Assembly (NCBI RefSeq): GCF_029081005.1
Contig: NZ_JAJQTQ010000017.1
Coordinates: forward strand, 1 to 64,000
Direction: 5' to 3'
Origin: Halomonas elongata
GTDB taxonomy: Bacteria; Pseudomonadota; Gammaproteobacteria; Pseudomonadales; Halomonadaceae
Length of the DNA: 64,000 nucleotides
The notes beneath the pieces were generated by a model. That model was given only the letters and a program-made list of their open reading frames with translations, was not told where the DNA came from and did not search any database. The translations under genes were made by a program, and so were the position numbers. Below, in pieces: positions 43,451-52,279 of the stretch (position 1 is the stretch's first letter; each line of letters begins with the position of its first letter).

Positions 43451-44614
43451 TTACCCCTCATGGACGCAGCGGCCCGCCACGAAGGTCTTCCGGGGCTGGA
43501 GTTCGCCGTCGAGCAACGTCACGTCGGCATCGAAACCCACGGCCAGGCGCCCCTTGCGGGCCTGCAGTCCGAGCACTCGGGCGACGTTGCCGGCAATCAG
43601 GTCCAGGGCCTGCTCGAGCGGCAGGATGTCCTCGCGTACCAGGCGCTGCCAGTCGGCGATCAGGGCGGTGTTGCGGGCCACGCGCATGCCGATGTAGCCG
43701 CCCTGGGCGTCGAACTCGGGCAGGCTGCCGTTGCAGTCGGAGCTGATGGTGATGCGCTCCTTCGGCACCCCGCGGCCGAGCAGCAGGACCACGGCGTCGA
43801 AGGCGGAGAGGCCTTCCTCGCCGGGCTCCTCGAAGGCGGTCAGGTCGATGCTGGCGCCGAAGGTGAGTGCGTAGTCCGCCGCCTCGTCGAGCAGGGCGCG
43901 GCGGCGATTGACGTGGGTGGGGATCACCTGGTCGGCGGGGATCTCGGTCTCGGACAGCAGCCGGCGCAGCGGTTCCAGACCGCGGTCGCCGTCGCCGACA
44001 TGAAAGTGGCAGATGCCGCGTTTGCCGGCCAGCAGGGCGCCGACGCGCACGTCGCTGACCAGTCGCTCGATCTCGTCCTGGCGCGGCTGGCTGGAGCGGT
44101 GATCCGAGATCGCCAGCTCGCCCAGGCCGATGACCTCGGGAATCCAGGCCAGGTCGCGTTGTAGATCGCCGGTGAGGGTCGGCGGCGGAACGCGGTAGGC
44201 ACCGGTGTACAGGTAGGCGGCGATGCCCTCGGCGCGCAGGCCGCGGACCTTGGCCAGCAGGTCCGCCGGAGAGCGACTGAGACTGTCGGTGCCGAGTACA
44301 CCGACCACCGTGCCGATGCCCATGGCGGCGATCTCCGTGGCGGTGATCTCCGGGCAGCGGGTGACGAAGCCCCCTTCACCGCCGCCACCGGTGACATGCA
44401 CATGCTGATCGATGAAGGCGGGGACGGCGGTGAGTTCGCGCGCCTCCACGAGATTGACGGGCCAACCTTCCGGCACGGCGAGGTTGCGGCCCAGCGCCGC
44501 GATCCGTCCGTCGGCGATCAACAGGTCGGTCTCCTCGTGCGGTTCCGGCGCGTAGAGACGGCCGACCCGCAGCAGGGTCAGCAGTGGTCTGTTCCGGTTG
44601 CTTCCAGGCGTCAT
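43451..44614 (-). CDS. iadA: Isoaspartyl (beta-aspartyl) dipeptidase
   Basis: A 387-residue M38 amidohydrolase: HVH metal site in FIDQHVHVTGGGGEGGF, HFHVGDGDRGLEPL, THVNRRRALLDEA and the catalytic Asp in SSDCNGSLPEFD. It hydrolyses beta-Asp-X dipeptides such as beta-Asp-Arg released by cyanophycinase, which fits its position directly after cphA. The bridging carboxylated Lys of the E. coli enzyme (VIGVKCAISDHRS as recalled) is replaced: here the segment reads VIGLGELAISDHRS, so a Glu may bridge the metals. AGGAAG precedes ATG 44614. Confidence 0.92.
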   Translation of the reverse strand: MTPGSNRNRPLLTLLRVGRLYAPEPHEETDLLIADGRIAALGRNLAVPEGWPVNLVEARELTAVPAFIDQHVHVTGGGGEGGFVTRCPEITATEIAAMGIGTVVGVLGTDSLSRSPADLLAKVRGLRAEGIAAYLYTGAYRVPPPTLTGDLQRDLAWIPEVIGLGELAISDHRSSQPRQDEIERLVSDVRVGALLAGKRGICHFHVGDGDRGLEPLRRLLSETEIPADQVIPTHVNRRRALLDEAADYALTFGASIDLTAFEEPGEEGLSAFDAVVLLLGRGVPKERITISSDCNGSLPEFDAQGGYIGMRVARNTALIADWQRLVREDILPLEQALDLIAGNVARVLGLQARKGRLAVGFDADVTLLDGELQPRKTFVAGRCVHEG

Positions 44615-44642
44615 GGTGGGCTTCCTCGGTGGCCGTCGTCGC

Positions 44643-47264
44643 TCATCCCGATTCGCTTGGGGTGGCAGGCGAGAAGCGGCGTCCCCGAAGGCGTTCGATG
44701 GCGCCGTCGATGTCATCGATCAGCAAGACCAGCAAGTCGCCCTCTCGGGCTTCATCGAAGGCTCTTTCGATCGCCATGTGCTCGTCGAGGATGATCTCGA
44801 GCTCGCAGGCGGTTTCTGCCGCCGCCGCGCCATCGCGCAGCAAGCCGGCGGCCTCGCCAATGGCCCGTCCGCGAGGATGGGTTTCGCAGATGAAAACGGC
44901 GTCGTGCATCCTGGCGAGCTGGGCGCCCAGGGCCACAATATCCCCGTCGCGGCGGTTGCCGGGGGCGCTTGCCACGCTGATACGGCGGCGTGCCGGGAGG
45001 CTGCCGACGAGCTCGTCGAGCGCCTCCAGGGCCGGCACGTTGTGGCCGTAGTCGATGAGCACCTGTACCCCATCGGCCGCCACCAGATTGGTGCGCCCGG
45101 GGTTCTGGCCGGGGGTGGGATGAAAGGTCTGTAGCCCGGTCTGGATGGCGGCGATGTCGAGCCCCAGTGCGTAGGCGGCGGCGCTGGCGGCCAGGGCGTT
45201 GGCCACGTTGAAGCGGGCATGTCCCTCGAAGGTGATGGGGACGTCATCGACGGGGATGATCTCGGCCTCGACGCGACCCTGGCGCATCACGATGCGCTCG
45301 CGGTGGACGGTGAAGGCTACCCCATGTTCGCGGACGTGCTGGCGGATGACGCGCGAGTCGGGATCCAGGGTGAAGAAGATGATGTTGCCGCGCGCCCATT
45401 GCTGGCCATCCAGCACATAGGGGTCGTCGGCATTGAGCACGGCGGTCCCCCCCTCGCGCACGGCGTCGATGACCACCGTCTTGCAGCGTGCCAGGTCGTC
45501 GAGGGTATGAAGGTCGTGCTCGCCCAGGTGGTCGCTGGCGATATTGAGCAACACGCCAACGTCGCACTCGTCGAAGCCCAAGCCGCGACGCATGATGCCG
45601 CCCCGGGCCACCTCGAGCACGGCATGTTCGACGGTGGGCTCGCGCAGTACGATGGCGGCTGCCTGCGGGCCGCTGTAGTCGCCACGCAGGATCACGTGGT
45701 TGTCGATCTCGATGGCGCCGGTACAGGCCATGCCGACCTTTCGCCCGGCGTGGCGCAGCAGGTGCGAGAGCAATCGCACCGTCGTCGTCTTGCCGTTGGT
45801 GCCGGTCACCGCGGTGATGGGAAGGCGGCCGTCGCCGCCCTCGGGGAACAGCATGTCGACGACATGTTGGCCGACATCTCGCCCCTGCCCGTGTGTCGGG
45901 GACAGGTGCATGCGAAACCCTGGCCCGGCATTGACCTCGACCACCGCCGCCGCCTGTTCTTCCAGCGGTCGGGTCAGGGTCTCGGCGAGCAGGTCGATAC
46001 CGATGATGTCGAGCCCGATCAGCCGGGCGATCCGTTCCGCCGCATAATGCACCTCGGGGTGGACATCATCGGTCACGTCCGTGGCCGTGCCTCCCGAGCT
46101 CAGGTTCGCCGTGGACTTCAGATAGACGATCTGGTCCTGGGCGATCACGCTCTGCAGGGTCAGGTTCTGCTGGTCGATCAACCGCAGCGACTGCTCATCC
46201 AGGTGAATCCGGGTGAGCAGGTTCTCGTGGCCGATGCCGCGGCGGGGGTCCTGGTTGGCCTTGTCAACCAGTTCCTGCAGCGTGGATTCGCCGTTGCCGA
46301 CCACATGGGCCGGGCGCCGCCGGGCCGCGGCCACCAGCTTGCCGTCGATTACCAGCAGGCGATGGTCCTCGCCCTTGATGTGCTGCTCGATGATCACCGA
46401 CGGATGCTGTCGGGAGGCGGTCGCGTAGGCATCGCGCAGCGCCTGCTCATTCTGGAGGTCGGTGCTCACCCCGCGGCCATGGTTGCCGCTCAGCGGTTTC
46501 GCCACCACGGGATAACCGATGTTGCTCGTGGCCTCGAGCGCCTCATCGAGCGAGCCGCAAATCTGTCCGAGCGGTACCGGGATGCCGGCATCGGCGAGGA
46601 TCTGCTTGGTCCAGTCCTTGTCGTCGGCGATGCCGTGGCCGAGCAGGCTGGTGCGACAGGTCACCGTCGCCTGGATGCGTTGCTGGAGGTGGCCATGCCC
46701 CAGCTGCAGGTAGCTGCTCTCCTCACTCAGGCGAGTGAAAGGGATGTTGCGGCGCTTGGCCGCATCGACGATCGACGCGGTGGAGGGGCCCAGCATGTGG
46801 GCATCGCGCACCGTCTTGAGGCGGGCGATGATCGCCGCCATGTCGATCGCGTCCCCGTCGAACAACCGGTCGACGATATCGACCGCCTCGACCCCGGCCG
46901 CCAGGCCGCAGGCCTCGTCCCGATAGCGATAGACCACGTTGTAGATGCCGGTCTCGTAGCTGTCGACGGTCTTGCCGTAACCGACCGAGAAGCCGATCAG
47001 GTTCTGCAGTTCGATCGCCACGTGTTCCGCGACGTGCCCGGCCCAGGTACCGCGCGCCAGTCGTTCCAGGAAGCCGCCGGGTCGGCCGACCGAGCAGCGA
47101 TGTTCCTGCAGGGTCGGGATGAGTTCGGTGAGGCGCTCAACGATACCCGGGACGGTGTCGCTGGGCCGCTCCTCGAGCGTGCCGATATCCAGTCGCATGA
47201 GAAGGGCCGGGTAGCGGCTGTAATAATTGGGGCCACGCAGGGCTCGATGTTCGAGGATTTTCAT
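44643..47264 (-). CDS. cphA: Cyanophycin synthetase
   Basis: An 873-residue enzyme with the CphA1 layout: N-terminal domain (GPNYYSRYPALLMRLDIG), ATP-grasp domain (YPVVAKPLSGNHGRGVSTDL; VEVNAGPGFRMH) and Mur-ligase-like domain (TAVTGTNGKTTTVRLLSHLL). It builds multi-L-arginyl-poly-L-aspartate, adding Asp in the ATP-grasp site and Arg in the Mur-ligase site, as cytoplasmic nitrogen-storage granules. The length is normal and both P-loops are present. It overlaps cphB by 4 bases and is followed by iadA, giving synthesis and degradation in one operon. Confidence 0.96.
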   Translation of the reverse strand: MKILEHRALRGPNYYSRYPALLMRLDIGTLEERPSDTVPGIVERLTELIPTLQEHRCSVGRPGGFLERLARGTWAGHVAEHVAIELQNLIGFSVGYGKTVDSYETGIYNVVYRYRDEACGLAAGVEAVDIVDRLFDGDAIDMAAIIARLKTVRDAHMLGPSTASIVDAAKRRNIPFTRLSEESSYLQLGHGHLQQRIQATVTCRTSLLGHGIADDKDWTKQILADAGIPVPLGQICGSLDEALEATSNIGYPVVAKPLSGNHGRGVSTDLQNEQALRDAYATASRQHPSVIIEQHIKGEDHRLLVIDGKLVAAARRRPAHVVGNGESTLQELVDKANQDPRRGIGHENLLTRIHLDEQSLRLIDQQNLTLQSVIAQDQIVYLKSTANLSSGGTATDVTDDVHPEVHYAAERIARLIGLDIIGIDLLAETLTRPLEEQAAAVVEVNAGPGFRMHLSPTHGQGRDVGQHVVDMLFPEGGDGRLPITAVTGTNGKTTTVRLLSHLLRHAGRKVGMACTGAIEIDNHVILRGDYSGPQAAAIVLREPTVEHAVLEVARGGIMRRGLGFDECDVGVLLNIASDHLGEHDLHTLDDLARCKTVVIDAVREGGTAVLNADDPYVLDGQQWARGNIIFFTLDPDSRVIRQHVREHGVAFTVHRERIVMRQGRVEAEIIPVDDVPITFEGHARFNVANALAASAAAYALGLDIAAIQTGLQTFHPTPGQNPGRTNLVAADGVQVLIDYGHNVPALEALDELVGSLPARRRISVASAPGNRRDGDIVALGAQLARMHDAVFICETHPRGRAIGEAAGLLRDGAAAAETACELEIILDEHMAIERAFDEAREGDLLVLLIDDIDGAIERLRGRRFSPATPSESG

Positions 47265-48109
47265 GCTTGCTCCGCAAGGCAGGCCTTGAGTTTGTCGGGA
47301 ACCAGGTAATGTCGCTCCTCGACGTTGAAGCCATGGCCGCTGACCATCGCATGAAGGATCACGTTCTCGATGGCCACCGCCCCGCCTATCGACAGTTCGG
47401 TGATATTCGAACTGGCCAGGTCGCGGCTGTCGATGAGGATGACATGCCCCGGTCCGATGGCTTCGAGAATCCGGTTCGGGTGAATGATCACGGCGGCATC
47501 CTCGCCGAGTCCTACGCCCAGGTGCTCCGGGTTGCTCGCCCCGATTGCCATCAGGCGCGTGAAGCGCCCACGTTCGAGAAAATGGCTGTCGATGATGAGC
47601 CCATCGACGAAGCCGAGGCCGGAGGTCATGTTGACGGCCCCTTTTTGCAGGGCGTCTGCGGCGTTGCCGTCGTAGATCATGGTTCTTGACATCGCCGCTG
47701 CACCGGCACTGGTGCCGGCCACGACGGCACCGTCCAGCAGGCGTTTGCGAATGGCATTCAGCGTTGCCGAGCCGCCCAGTACATTGGTCAGGCGCAACTG
47801 GTCGCCACCGGTAAAGAAGATCACGCCGCTTTGCTCGATCAGTTCGATATTGCCGGGGTCGGCGGCTTGCTGGCGGTTCTGGATGTCGAGTGCATGGACT
47901 CGGCTGGCGCCCAGGCGTGTAAATACAGCTTCGTAGTCGGGAAGTACCTGGTCGGGGATGCTGCTGGCGGTGGCGATGACGGCGACGTCGTCACTGCCGC
48001 TGGGGGCGAGAGCGAATACCTGCTTCAGAATTTCGAGATCGGATGTCTTATCCTCGGCACCGCCGATCGCCACAATATGGCCACGTGTGACGGTCAGCTG
48101 AGAGGTCAT
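47261..48109 (-). CDS. cphB: Cyanophycinase
   Basis: A 282-residue S51-family peptidase with the nucleophile Ser in VAGTSAGAAAMS and the family motifs FFTGGDQLRLT and GLGFVDGLIIDSHFLERGRFTRL (in part). It is an exo-type enzyme cleaving cyanophycin to beta-Asp-Arg. No signal peptide, so it is the intracellular type that mobilises the cell's own granules. It is the first gene of the operon cphB-cphA-iadA-symporter. Confidence 0.95.
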   Translation of the reverse strand: MTSQLTVTRGHIVAIGGAEDKTSDLEILKQVFALAPSGSDDVAVIATASSIPDQVLPDYEAVFTRLGASRVHALDIQNRQQAADPGNIELIEQSGVIFFTGGDQLRLTNVLGGSATLNAIRKRLLDGAVVAGTSAGAAAMSRTMIYDGNAADALQKGAVNMTSGLGFVDGLIIDSHFLERGRFTRLMAIGASNPEHLGVGLGEDAAVIIHPNRILEAIGPGHVILIDSRDLASSNITELSIGGAVAIENVILHAMVSGHGFNVEERHYLVPDKLKACLAEQA

Positions 48110-48280
48110 AAGTCCTTTCGTCGCCTGGCGACGCTTTTGAGGAAATAGCGAATCAATGGTCAGGGGGCAAGTCGATGAGTCGTCGGATGCCCCCTTCCTG
48201 TCTCACGGTATAGCAGCCATCCACCGGCGCGGCTAGGACAAACGCCTGATCAAATGTCGACGGGGATCGTCGGCGAGCGA

Positions 48281-48763
48281 TCAAGCCTGGCCCAGCAGCA
48301 GGTCGCCCTCGACGGGAATGAAGCGCGAGGCCGAGCGGATCAGGGCATCGGCGGTGAGGGCGGGGACACCGTAGACATCCACCTCGACACCGTGATCCTG
48401 GCGCAATTTGTCGACCAGCAGCGCGAAGTCGCCATCCCCGGAAGCCAGCACGACGACGTCTGCCTCGGCGGCATGCTCGATGGCATCCAGGGTGATGCCG
48501 ACGTCCCAGTCGCCCTTGGCCGAGCCGTCGGCGCGCTGGATGAAGGGCTTGAGCCTCACCTCGAAGCCGATGGCACGCAGGATGTTCTGGAACTGGCGCT
48601 GCTTGGCATCCCCACGGTCGACGGCGTAGGCAATGGCCCGGCTTACCTGCCGCCCTTCGGTGGCTCGGGCCCAGAGCGCGTTGTAGTCGACGTTGCGTCG
48701 ATGGACCTGGCGGCTGGTGTAGTAGAGGTTCTGGACGTCCAGCAGGATCAGTACCGTTTGCAT
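48281..48763 (-). CDS. NYN domain protein (LabA/DUF88 type)
   Basis: A 160-residue PIN-like NYN protein: LILLDVQNLYY at the N-terminus, GDWDVGITLDA and VVLASGDGDFALLVDKLRQ supply the acidic cluster typical of NYN nucleases. It probably acts on RNA; partner unknown. It lies between the cyanophycin operon and the proline-racemase-type gene, on the same strand but well separated from both. Confidence 0.88.
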   Translation of the reverse strand: MQTVLILLDVQNLYYTSRQVHRRNVDYNALWARATEGRQVSRAIAYAVDRGDAKQRQFQNILRAIGFEVRLKPFIQRADGSAKGDWDVGITLDAIEHAAEADVVVLASGDGDFALLVDKLRQDHGVEVDVYGVPALTADALIRSASRFIPVEGDLLLGQA

Positions 48764-48780
48764 GCGGGCCCCTGATGGTT

Positions 48781-48807
48781 GCCGGGTGGCCGTGTGGCCA
48801 CCCGGGC
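48781..48807. terminator. Terminator-like hairpin
   Basis: GCCGGGTGGCC pairs with GGCCACCCGG across GTGT. It lies 32 bases past the stop of the proline-racemase-family gene (minus strand). There is no clear T run. Confidence 0.45.
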
Positions 48808-48838
48808 GAGAAAGAACGCGCCGGCCGGTGCCGATGGT

Positions 48839-49903
48839 TCAGGTGGCGTCGTGGTGGTGTGAGTCGAGGATATGATGGAAGCTCCAGTCTTTGATCATGG
48901 GGTCCTCGGGGTTGATGATGATGTCGGAGCGTGCCAGGACGTAGCCCTTGCCGGTGATGGTGTTTTCCACGACCTGGTGGGTGCCTTCCTGGCGGGTACC
49001 GGTGAATTCGCCGATGAAGCCGGTCTCGCGCAGCGAGACGGTCTCGAGCTTGTCGCCCGGCTGGATGCGGGCTTCATGGTTCATCAGCGCCAGGCGGGCC
49101 GAGGTGCCGGTACCGGTGGTGCTGCGGCAGATCACGCCGGGGTGGACGTAGGTCGCCGAGCGCGAACGATAGAAGTCGTCGGCGACCTGTTCCACCGGCC
49201 CCATGAAGTGCAGGAAGGGCAGGGGGCCGACATCGCCCAGGGTGTAGTGGGAGAAGCCGCGTTCGGCCTGGATCGCCTCGACGATCTTGTGGGCGCATTC
49301 GGCGAGGCGACGCTCTTCTTCCTCGACCAGCATGAAGCCCAGCTCGGTGGCATCGACCAGGGCATAGAAGCCGCCGCTGTAGGCCACGCTGTAGGTCACG
49401 TCGCCGATCGAGGGCACGTGGATGCTGGCCTTGTGGGTGTCGATATAGCTGGGCAGGCCCTCGCAGGTGATGGCCTCGACCACGCCGTTCTCGATCAGCG
49501 CCTCGATCTGCACCAGCCCGGCGGGGGCCTCGAGCATGAAGCGCTGCCGGCCCTCCTGCTTGGGGACCAGGCCGGCCTCGAGCACCGCGGTAGCGGTACA
49601 GATGGTGTTGGAGCCGGAGTAGATGGGATAGCCCATCACTTCCATGATGATGTAGCCGGCTTCGGCCCGAGGGTCGCTGGCCGGCACGATCAGGTCCACG
49701 GACATTTCGGGGATGCCATAGGGCTCTTCGAGGAGCAGCTTGCGCAGCCCGTCGGCGTCGTCACGCAGGTATTCCATCTGCGCTCGCACGGTGTCGCCGG
49801 GCAAGGGGGTGATGCCGCCGAGCACGATGCGGCTGACATCGCCGCCGGCATGGGTGTCCATCAGGCGGATACCGAGTTCCTGTGGCCTGGGTGTCTGACT
49901 CAT
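48839..49903 (-). CDS. Proline racemase family protein (hydroxyproline dehydratase-like)
   Basis: A 354-residue protein with the two-lobed proline racemase fold: MDTHAGGDVSRIV at the N-terminus and STTGTGTSARLAL in the second lobe. Racemases and 4-hydroxyproline epimerases use two Cys (xCGHG and SPCGTGT). Here the first position is Ser96 (SGSNT) and the second Thr263 (STTGTGT). A Thr in the second position is seen in trans-3-hydroxy-L-proline dehydratases, so dehydration rather than racemisation is likelier. It overlaps the upstream MDR gene by 4 bases, forming a two-gene operon. Confidence 0.85.
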   Translation of the reverse strand: MSQTPRPQELGIRLMDTHAGGDVSRIVLGGITPLPGDTVRAQMEYLRDDADGLRKLLLEEPYGIPEMSVDLIVPASDPRAEAGYIIMEVMGYPIYSGSNTICTATAVLEAGLVPKQEGRQRFMLEAPAGLVQIEALIENGVVEAITCEGLPSYIDTHKASIHVPSIGDVTYSVAYSGGFYALVDATELGFMLVEEEERRLAECAHKIVEAIQAERGFSHYTLGDVGPLPFLHFMGPVEQVADDFYRSRSATYVHPGVICRSTTGTGTSARLALMNHEARIQPGDKLETVSLRETGFIGEFTGTRQEGTHQVVENTITGKGYVLARSDIIINPEDPMIKDWSFHHILDSHHHDAT

Positions 49904-51075
49904 TGGTGTCCCTCGAGGGCGTGGGGTGCGCCGTGCCGCGACCATTCGCTGTCCGGCACGATGACGATCTTGCCTAGATAGTTGCTGCCGCGATTGACGA
50001 AATAGCGTTCGGCGTCGTGCAACTCGGAGAGTTTGAAGGCGGCATGCAGTACCGGCTTGAGCTGGCCATCGCGAATCCAGGCGACCAGTTGTTCGGCTTC
50101 CTCGCGGGTACCGTGGGAAACGCCGAAGATCTGCACCTGGTAGAGATAGATGCGGGTCCACATGATCTCGCTGACGTTGCCGCCGCTGGCCCCGGCGATG
50201 GAAAGCCGAGGGTAGCTGGCGCGGGCCTTCATGTCGAAGATCATGGTGTCGATGAAGCGGTCCGTCATCTCGCCGCCGACCAGGTCCATTACCGCGTCGA
50301 TGGGGGCGCCACCTGTCACGGCCTTGACCTGTTCGGTGAAATCGCTCATGTCGGAGCGATCGAGCACCGCTTCGGCGCCGAGATCCAGCAGAGGCTGGGC
50401 CTTGTCGCGCTGGCTCAAGGCATAGGGCACGGCGCCGACGATCCGGCAGAGCTGGATGAGGGCGGTACCCACGCCACCACTGGCGCCCGTGACCAGGACG
50501 CGCTCGCCGGCCTTGATGCCCGCCGAGGTCATCATGTGGTAGGCCGTCTGGTAGGAACACATGCCCATGGCGGCCAGTTCGGCATCGCTCAGCTCGGGGT
50601 TGGGCACGTGATGAAACTGATCGGACGGTACGGCGACGTACTCGGCGTAGCCGCCGTCGGCGCCATGGCCGTAGTAGTCCGGTGTCAGGTTGATGTTGCG
50701 GCGTCCGTCGGCATAGAGATTGAAGTCCAGCAGGCCTCTCTCGCCGAGGCGCGATGCGTCGACGCCGTCACCCACGGCCACGACCTGGCCGACGATGTCG
50801 GCGCCCTGGATGCGCGGAAAGGTCAGGGTCGGCGAGCCCCCCATGGCGAAGGAGGCTACCTCACCCTTGTCCTTGGTGGGGTAGAGACCTTCGCGCGCCT
50901 TGCGGTCGGTGTTGTTCTTGGCCGTGGCGGTCACCTTGACCAGGACCTCACCGGTGGCGGGGCTCGGCGTGGCCACGTCCCGGTGATAGACCAGCTTGTC
51001 GATGTCGCCGTGTCCGGTCAGCAACATGGCCGACATGGTGGTGGGAACGGTCTCCGGCAGAGGGGTGAAACCCAT
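49900..51075 (-). CDS. MDR-family quinone oxidoreductase/alcohol dehydrogenase-like protein
   Basis: A 391-residue medium-chain reductase: N-terminal GroES-like domain, then the Rossmann motif VTGASGGVGTALIQL. The zinc-binding Cys/His pattern of alcohol dehydrogenases is absent, so it is a zinc-free reductase of the quinone oxidoreductase/enoyl reductase type, using NAD(P)H. Its coupling to the proline-racemase-family gene suggests reduction or oxidation of an intermediate in the same path. It is divergent from an AraC gene across 286 bases in which I see no clear operator. Confidence 0.86.
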   Translation of the reverse strand: MGFTPLPETVPTTMSAMLLTGHGDIDKLVYHRDVATPSPATGEVLVKVTATAKNNTDRKAREGLYPTKDKGEVASFAMGGSPTLTFPRIQGADIVGQVVAVGDGVDASRLGERGLLDFNLYADGRRNINLTPDYYGHGADGGYAEYVAVPSDQFHHVPNPELSDAELAAMGMCSYQTAYHMMTSAGIKAGERVLVTGASGGVGTALIQLCRIVGAVPYALSQRDKAQPLLDLGAEAVLDRSDMSDFTEQVKAVTGGAPIDAVMDLVGGEMTDRFIDTMIFDMKARASYPRLSIAGASGGNVSEIMWTRIYLYQVQIFGVSHGTREEAEQLVAWIRDGQLKPVLHAAFKLSELHDAERYFVNRGSNYLGKIVIVPDSEWSRHGAPHALEGHQ

Positions 51076-51361
51076 CGGCGTGCTCCTCGCATTGGGTCAT
51101 GAGTGGGTGGAGGTTCGGGGGATGTGAAGCGAGTGGTATAGAGCGCTGACAATAGCAAAGAACCGCAGGTCGGCCAGTGGGTTTTTTTTCCGATTTGCGG
51201 GCTCTGGATGGGGCGTTTTTTCGGTGCGTCTGGGGAGGGTGGCGATCACGATGACAGCGGCCACCAAGCGTTGATGCGGGTTGCCGAGAGCCGCTTGCAC
51301 TGCTACCGGCACGGCGTCATGGTGAGGGGGTGTTCACCACCAGCATGCCGAGGTCCGCGCG

Positions 51362-52132
51362 ATGTCGCTGATCGATCTACGCGCCACCAATCTCGCACGC
51401 GAACATGTGGCCCATGCGCATGGACATCATCAGCTGATCCTGGCGACCCGGGGCGCCACCGAGCTCTCCATCGAGGGCAATGGCGAGCGGATCACCGGCA
51501 GCCGAGGCTGCCTGATTCCCTGTGACCATCACCATGAGTACCTGGGGGATGGGCAAAACCGTACCTTCGTGCTGGATATTCCCGTCGCCAGTCTGCCCGC
51601 GTTGCGTGATGCCAGCGAGATGGAGCGCCTGTTCGACCGCCCGCGCTTCTTCGGTGTACCGCCACGCCTGAATCGCCTGGCCGACAGCCTGATGCAGCAG
51701 CTCGAGTCGTGTCCGGCGTTGCACAGCGAGATTGCCGCTCTCTTGCTGCGGGCGCTCTATCTGCACCTGGAGTCGCAACCCTTGTCCGAGCAGGGGGCGG
51801 CGTACGTGTCGGGACGCGATGGCCGGCTCGACATGGGCCGCCTGGATGACTGGATCGACCGTCACCTGGCCGAGGAAATTCGCGTCGAGCATCTGGCCGC
51901 CCAGTGCGCGCTGAGCGTCGGACATTTCCATGCCCGTTTCCGTGAATGCCTCGGCATGACGCCCCTGGCCTATGTCCAGCAGCGTCGTCTCGAGCACGCC
52001 CGGACACTGGTCAATCATAGTGGCCTGAGTCTCGGGCAGATCGCCTCTCTGGTAGGGTTCCGCGACCAGGGCAGCTTCTCGCGTGCCTATCGACGCGCCT
52101 TCGAGGCATCGCCGTCGAGCGAGCGGGGGTGA
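51362..52132 (+). CDS. AraC family regulator
   Basis: A 256-residue regulator with an N-terminal cupin (HAHGHHQLILATRGATEL; CDHHHEYLGDGQNRTFVLD) and a C-terminal AraC double helix-turn-helix (VEHLAAQCALSVGHFHARFRE; LGQIASLVGFRDQGSFSRAYRRAF). It stands between the divergent racemase-type operon and the TRAP/deacetylase operon and could control both. It has only a weak ribosome site. Confidence 0.9.
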   Translation: MSLIDLRATNLAREHVAHAHGHHQLILATRGATELSIEGNGERITGSRGCLIPCDHHHEYLGDGQNRTFVLDIPVASLPALRDASEMERLFDRPRFFGVPPRLNRLADSLMQQLESCPALHSEIAALLLRALYLHLESQPLSEQGAAYVSGRDGRLDMGRLDDWIDRHLAEEIRVEHLAAQCALSVGHFHARFRECLGMTPLAYVQQRRLEHARTLVNHSGLSLGQIASLVGFRDQGSFSRAYRRAFEASPSSERG

Positions 52133-52279
52133 ACCGAGACTTTGCGAGCCTGAGGCAAGGATTTCTCATTCACAGGCAAGCGCGAAGACGTATCGCTTCC
52201 TACATTGCTGTATAGACGTTCGTTCAGGGAGTCGGCTCCCGACGAACGAGAACAACAGCAAAAACGCGAGGACGATACG

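Noticed and set aside
41489..44164. 891-codon open frame on the plus strand across the symporter and iadA
   Set aside because: A shadow of two clearly identified minus-strand genes; the translation is repetitive in Gly, His and Gln without a domain.
51076..51361. Shared operator between the MDR gene and the AraC gene
   Set aside because: No convincing direct or inverted repeat found in this gap by eye.
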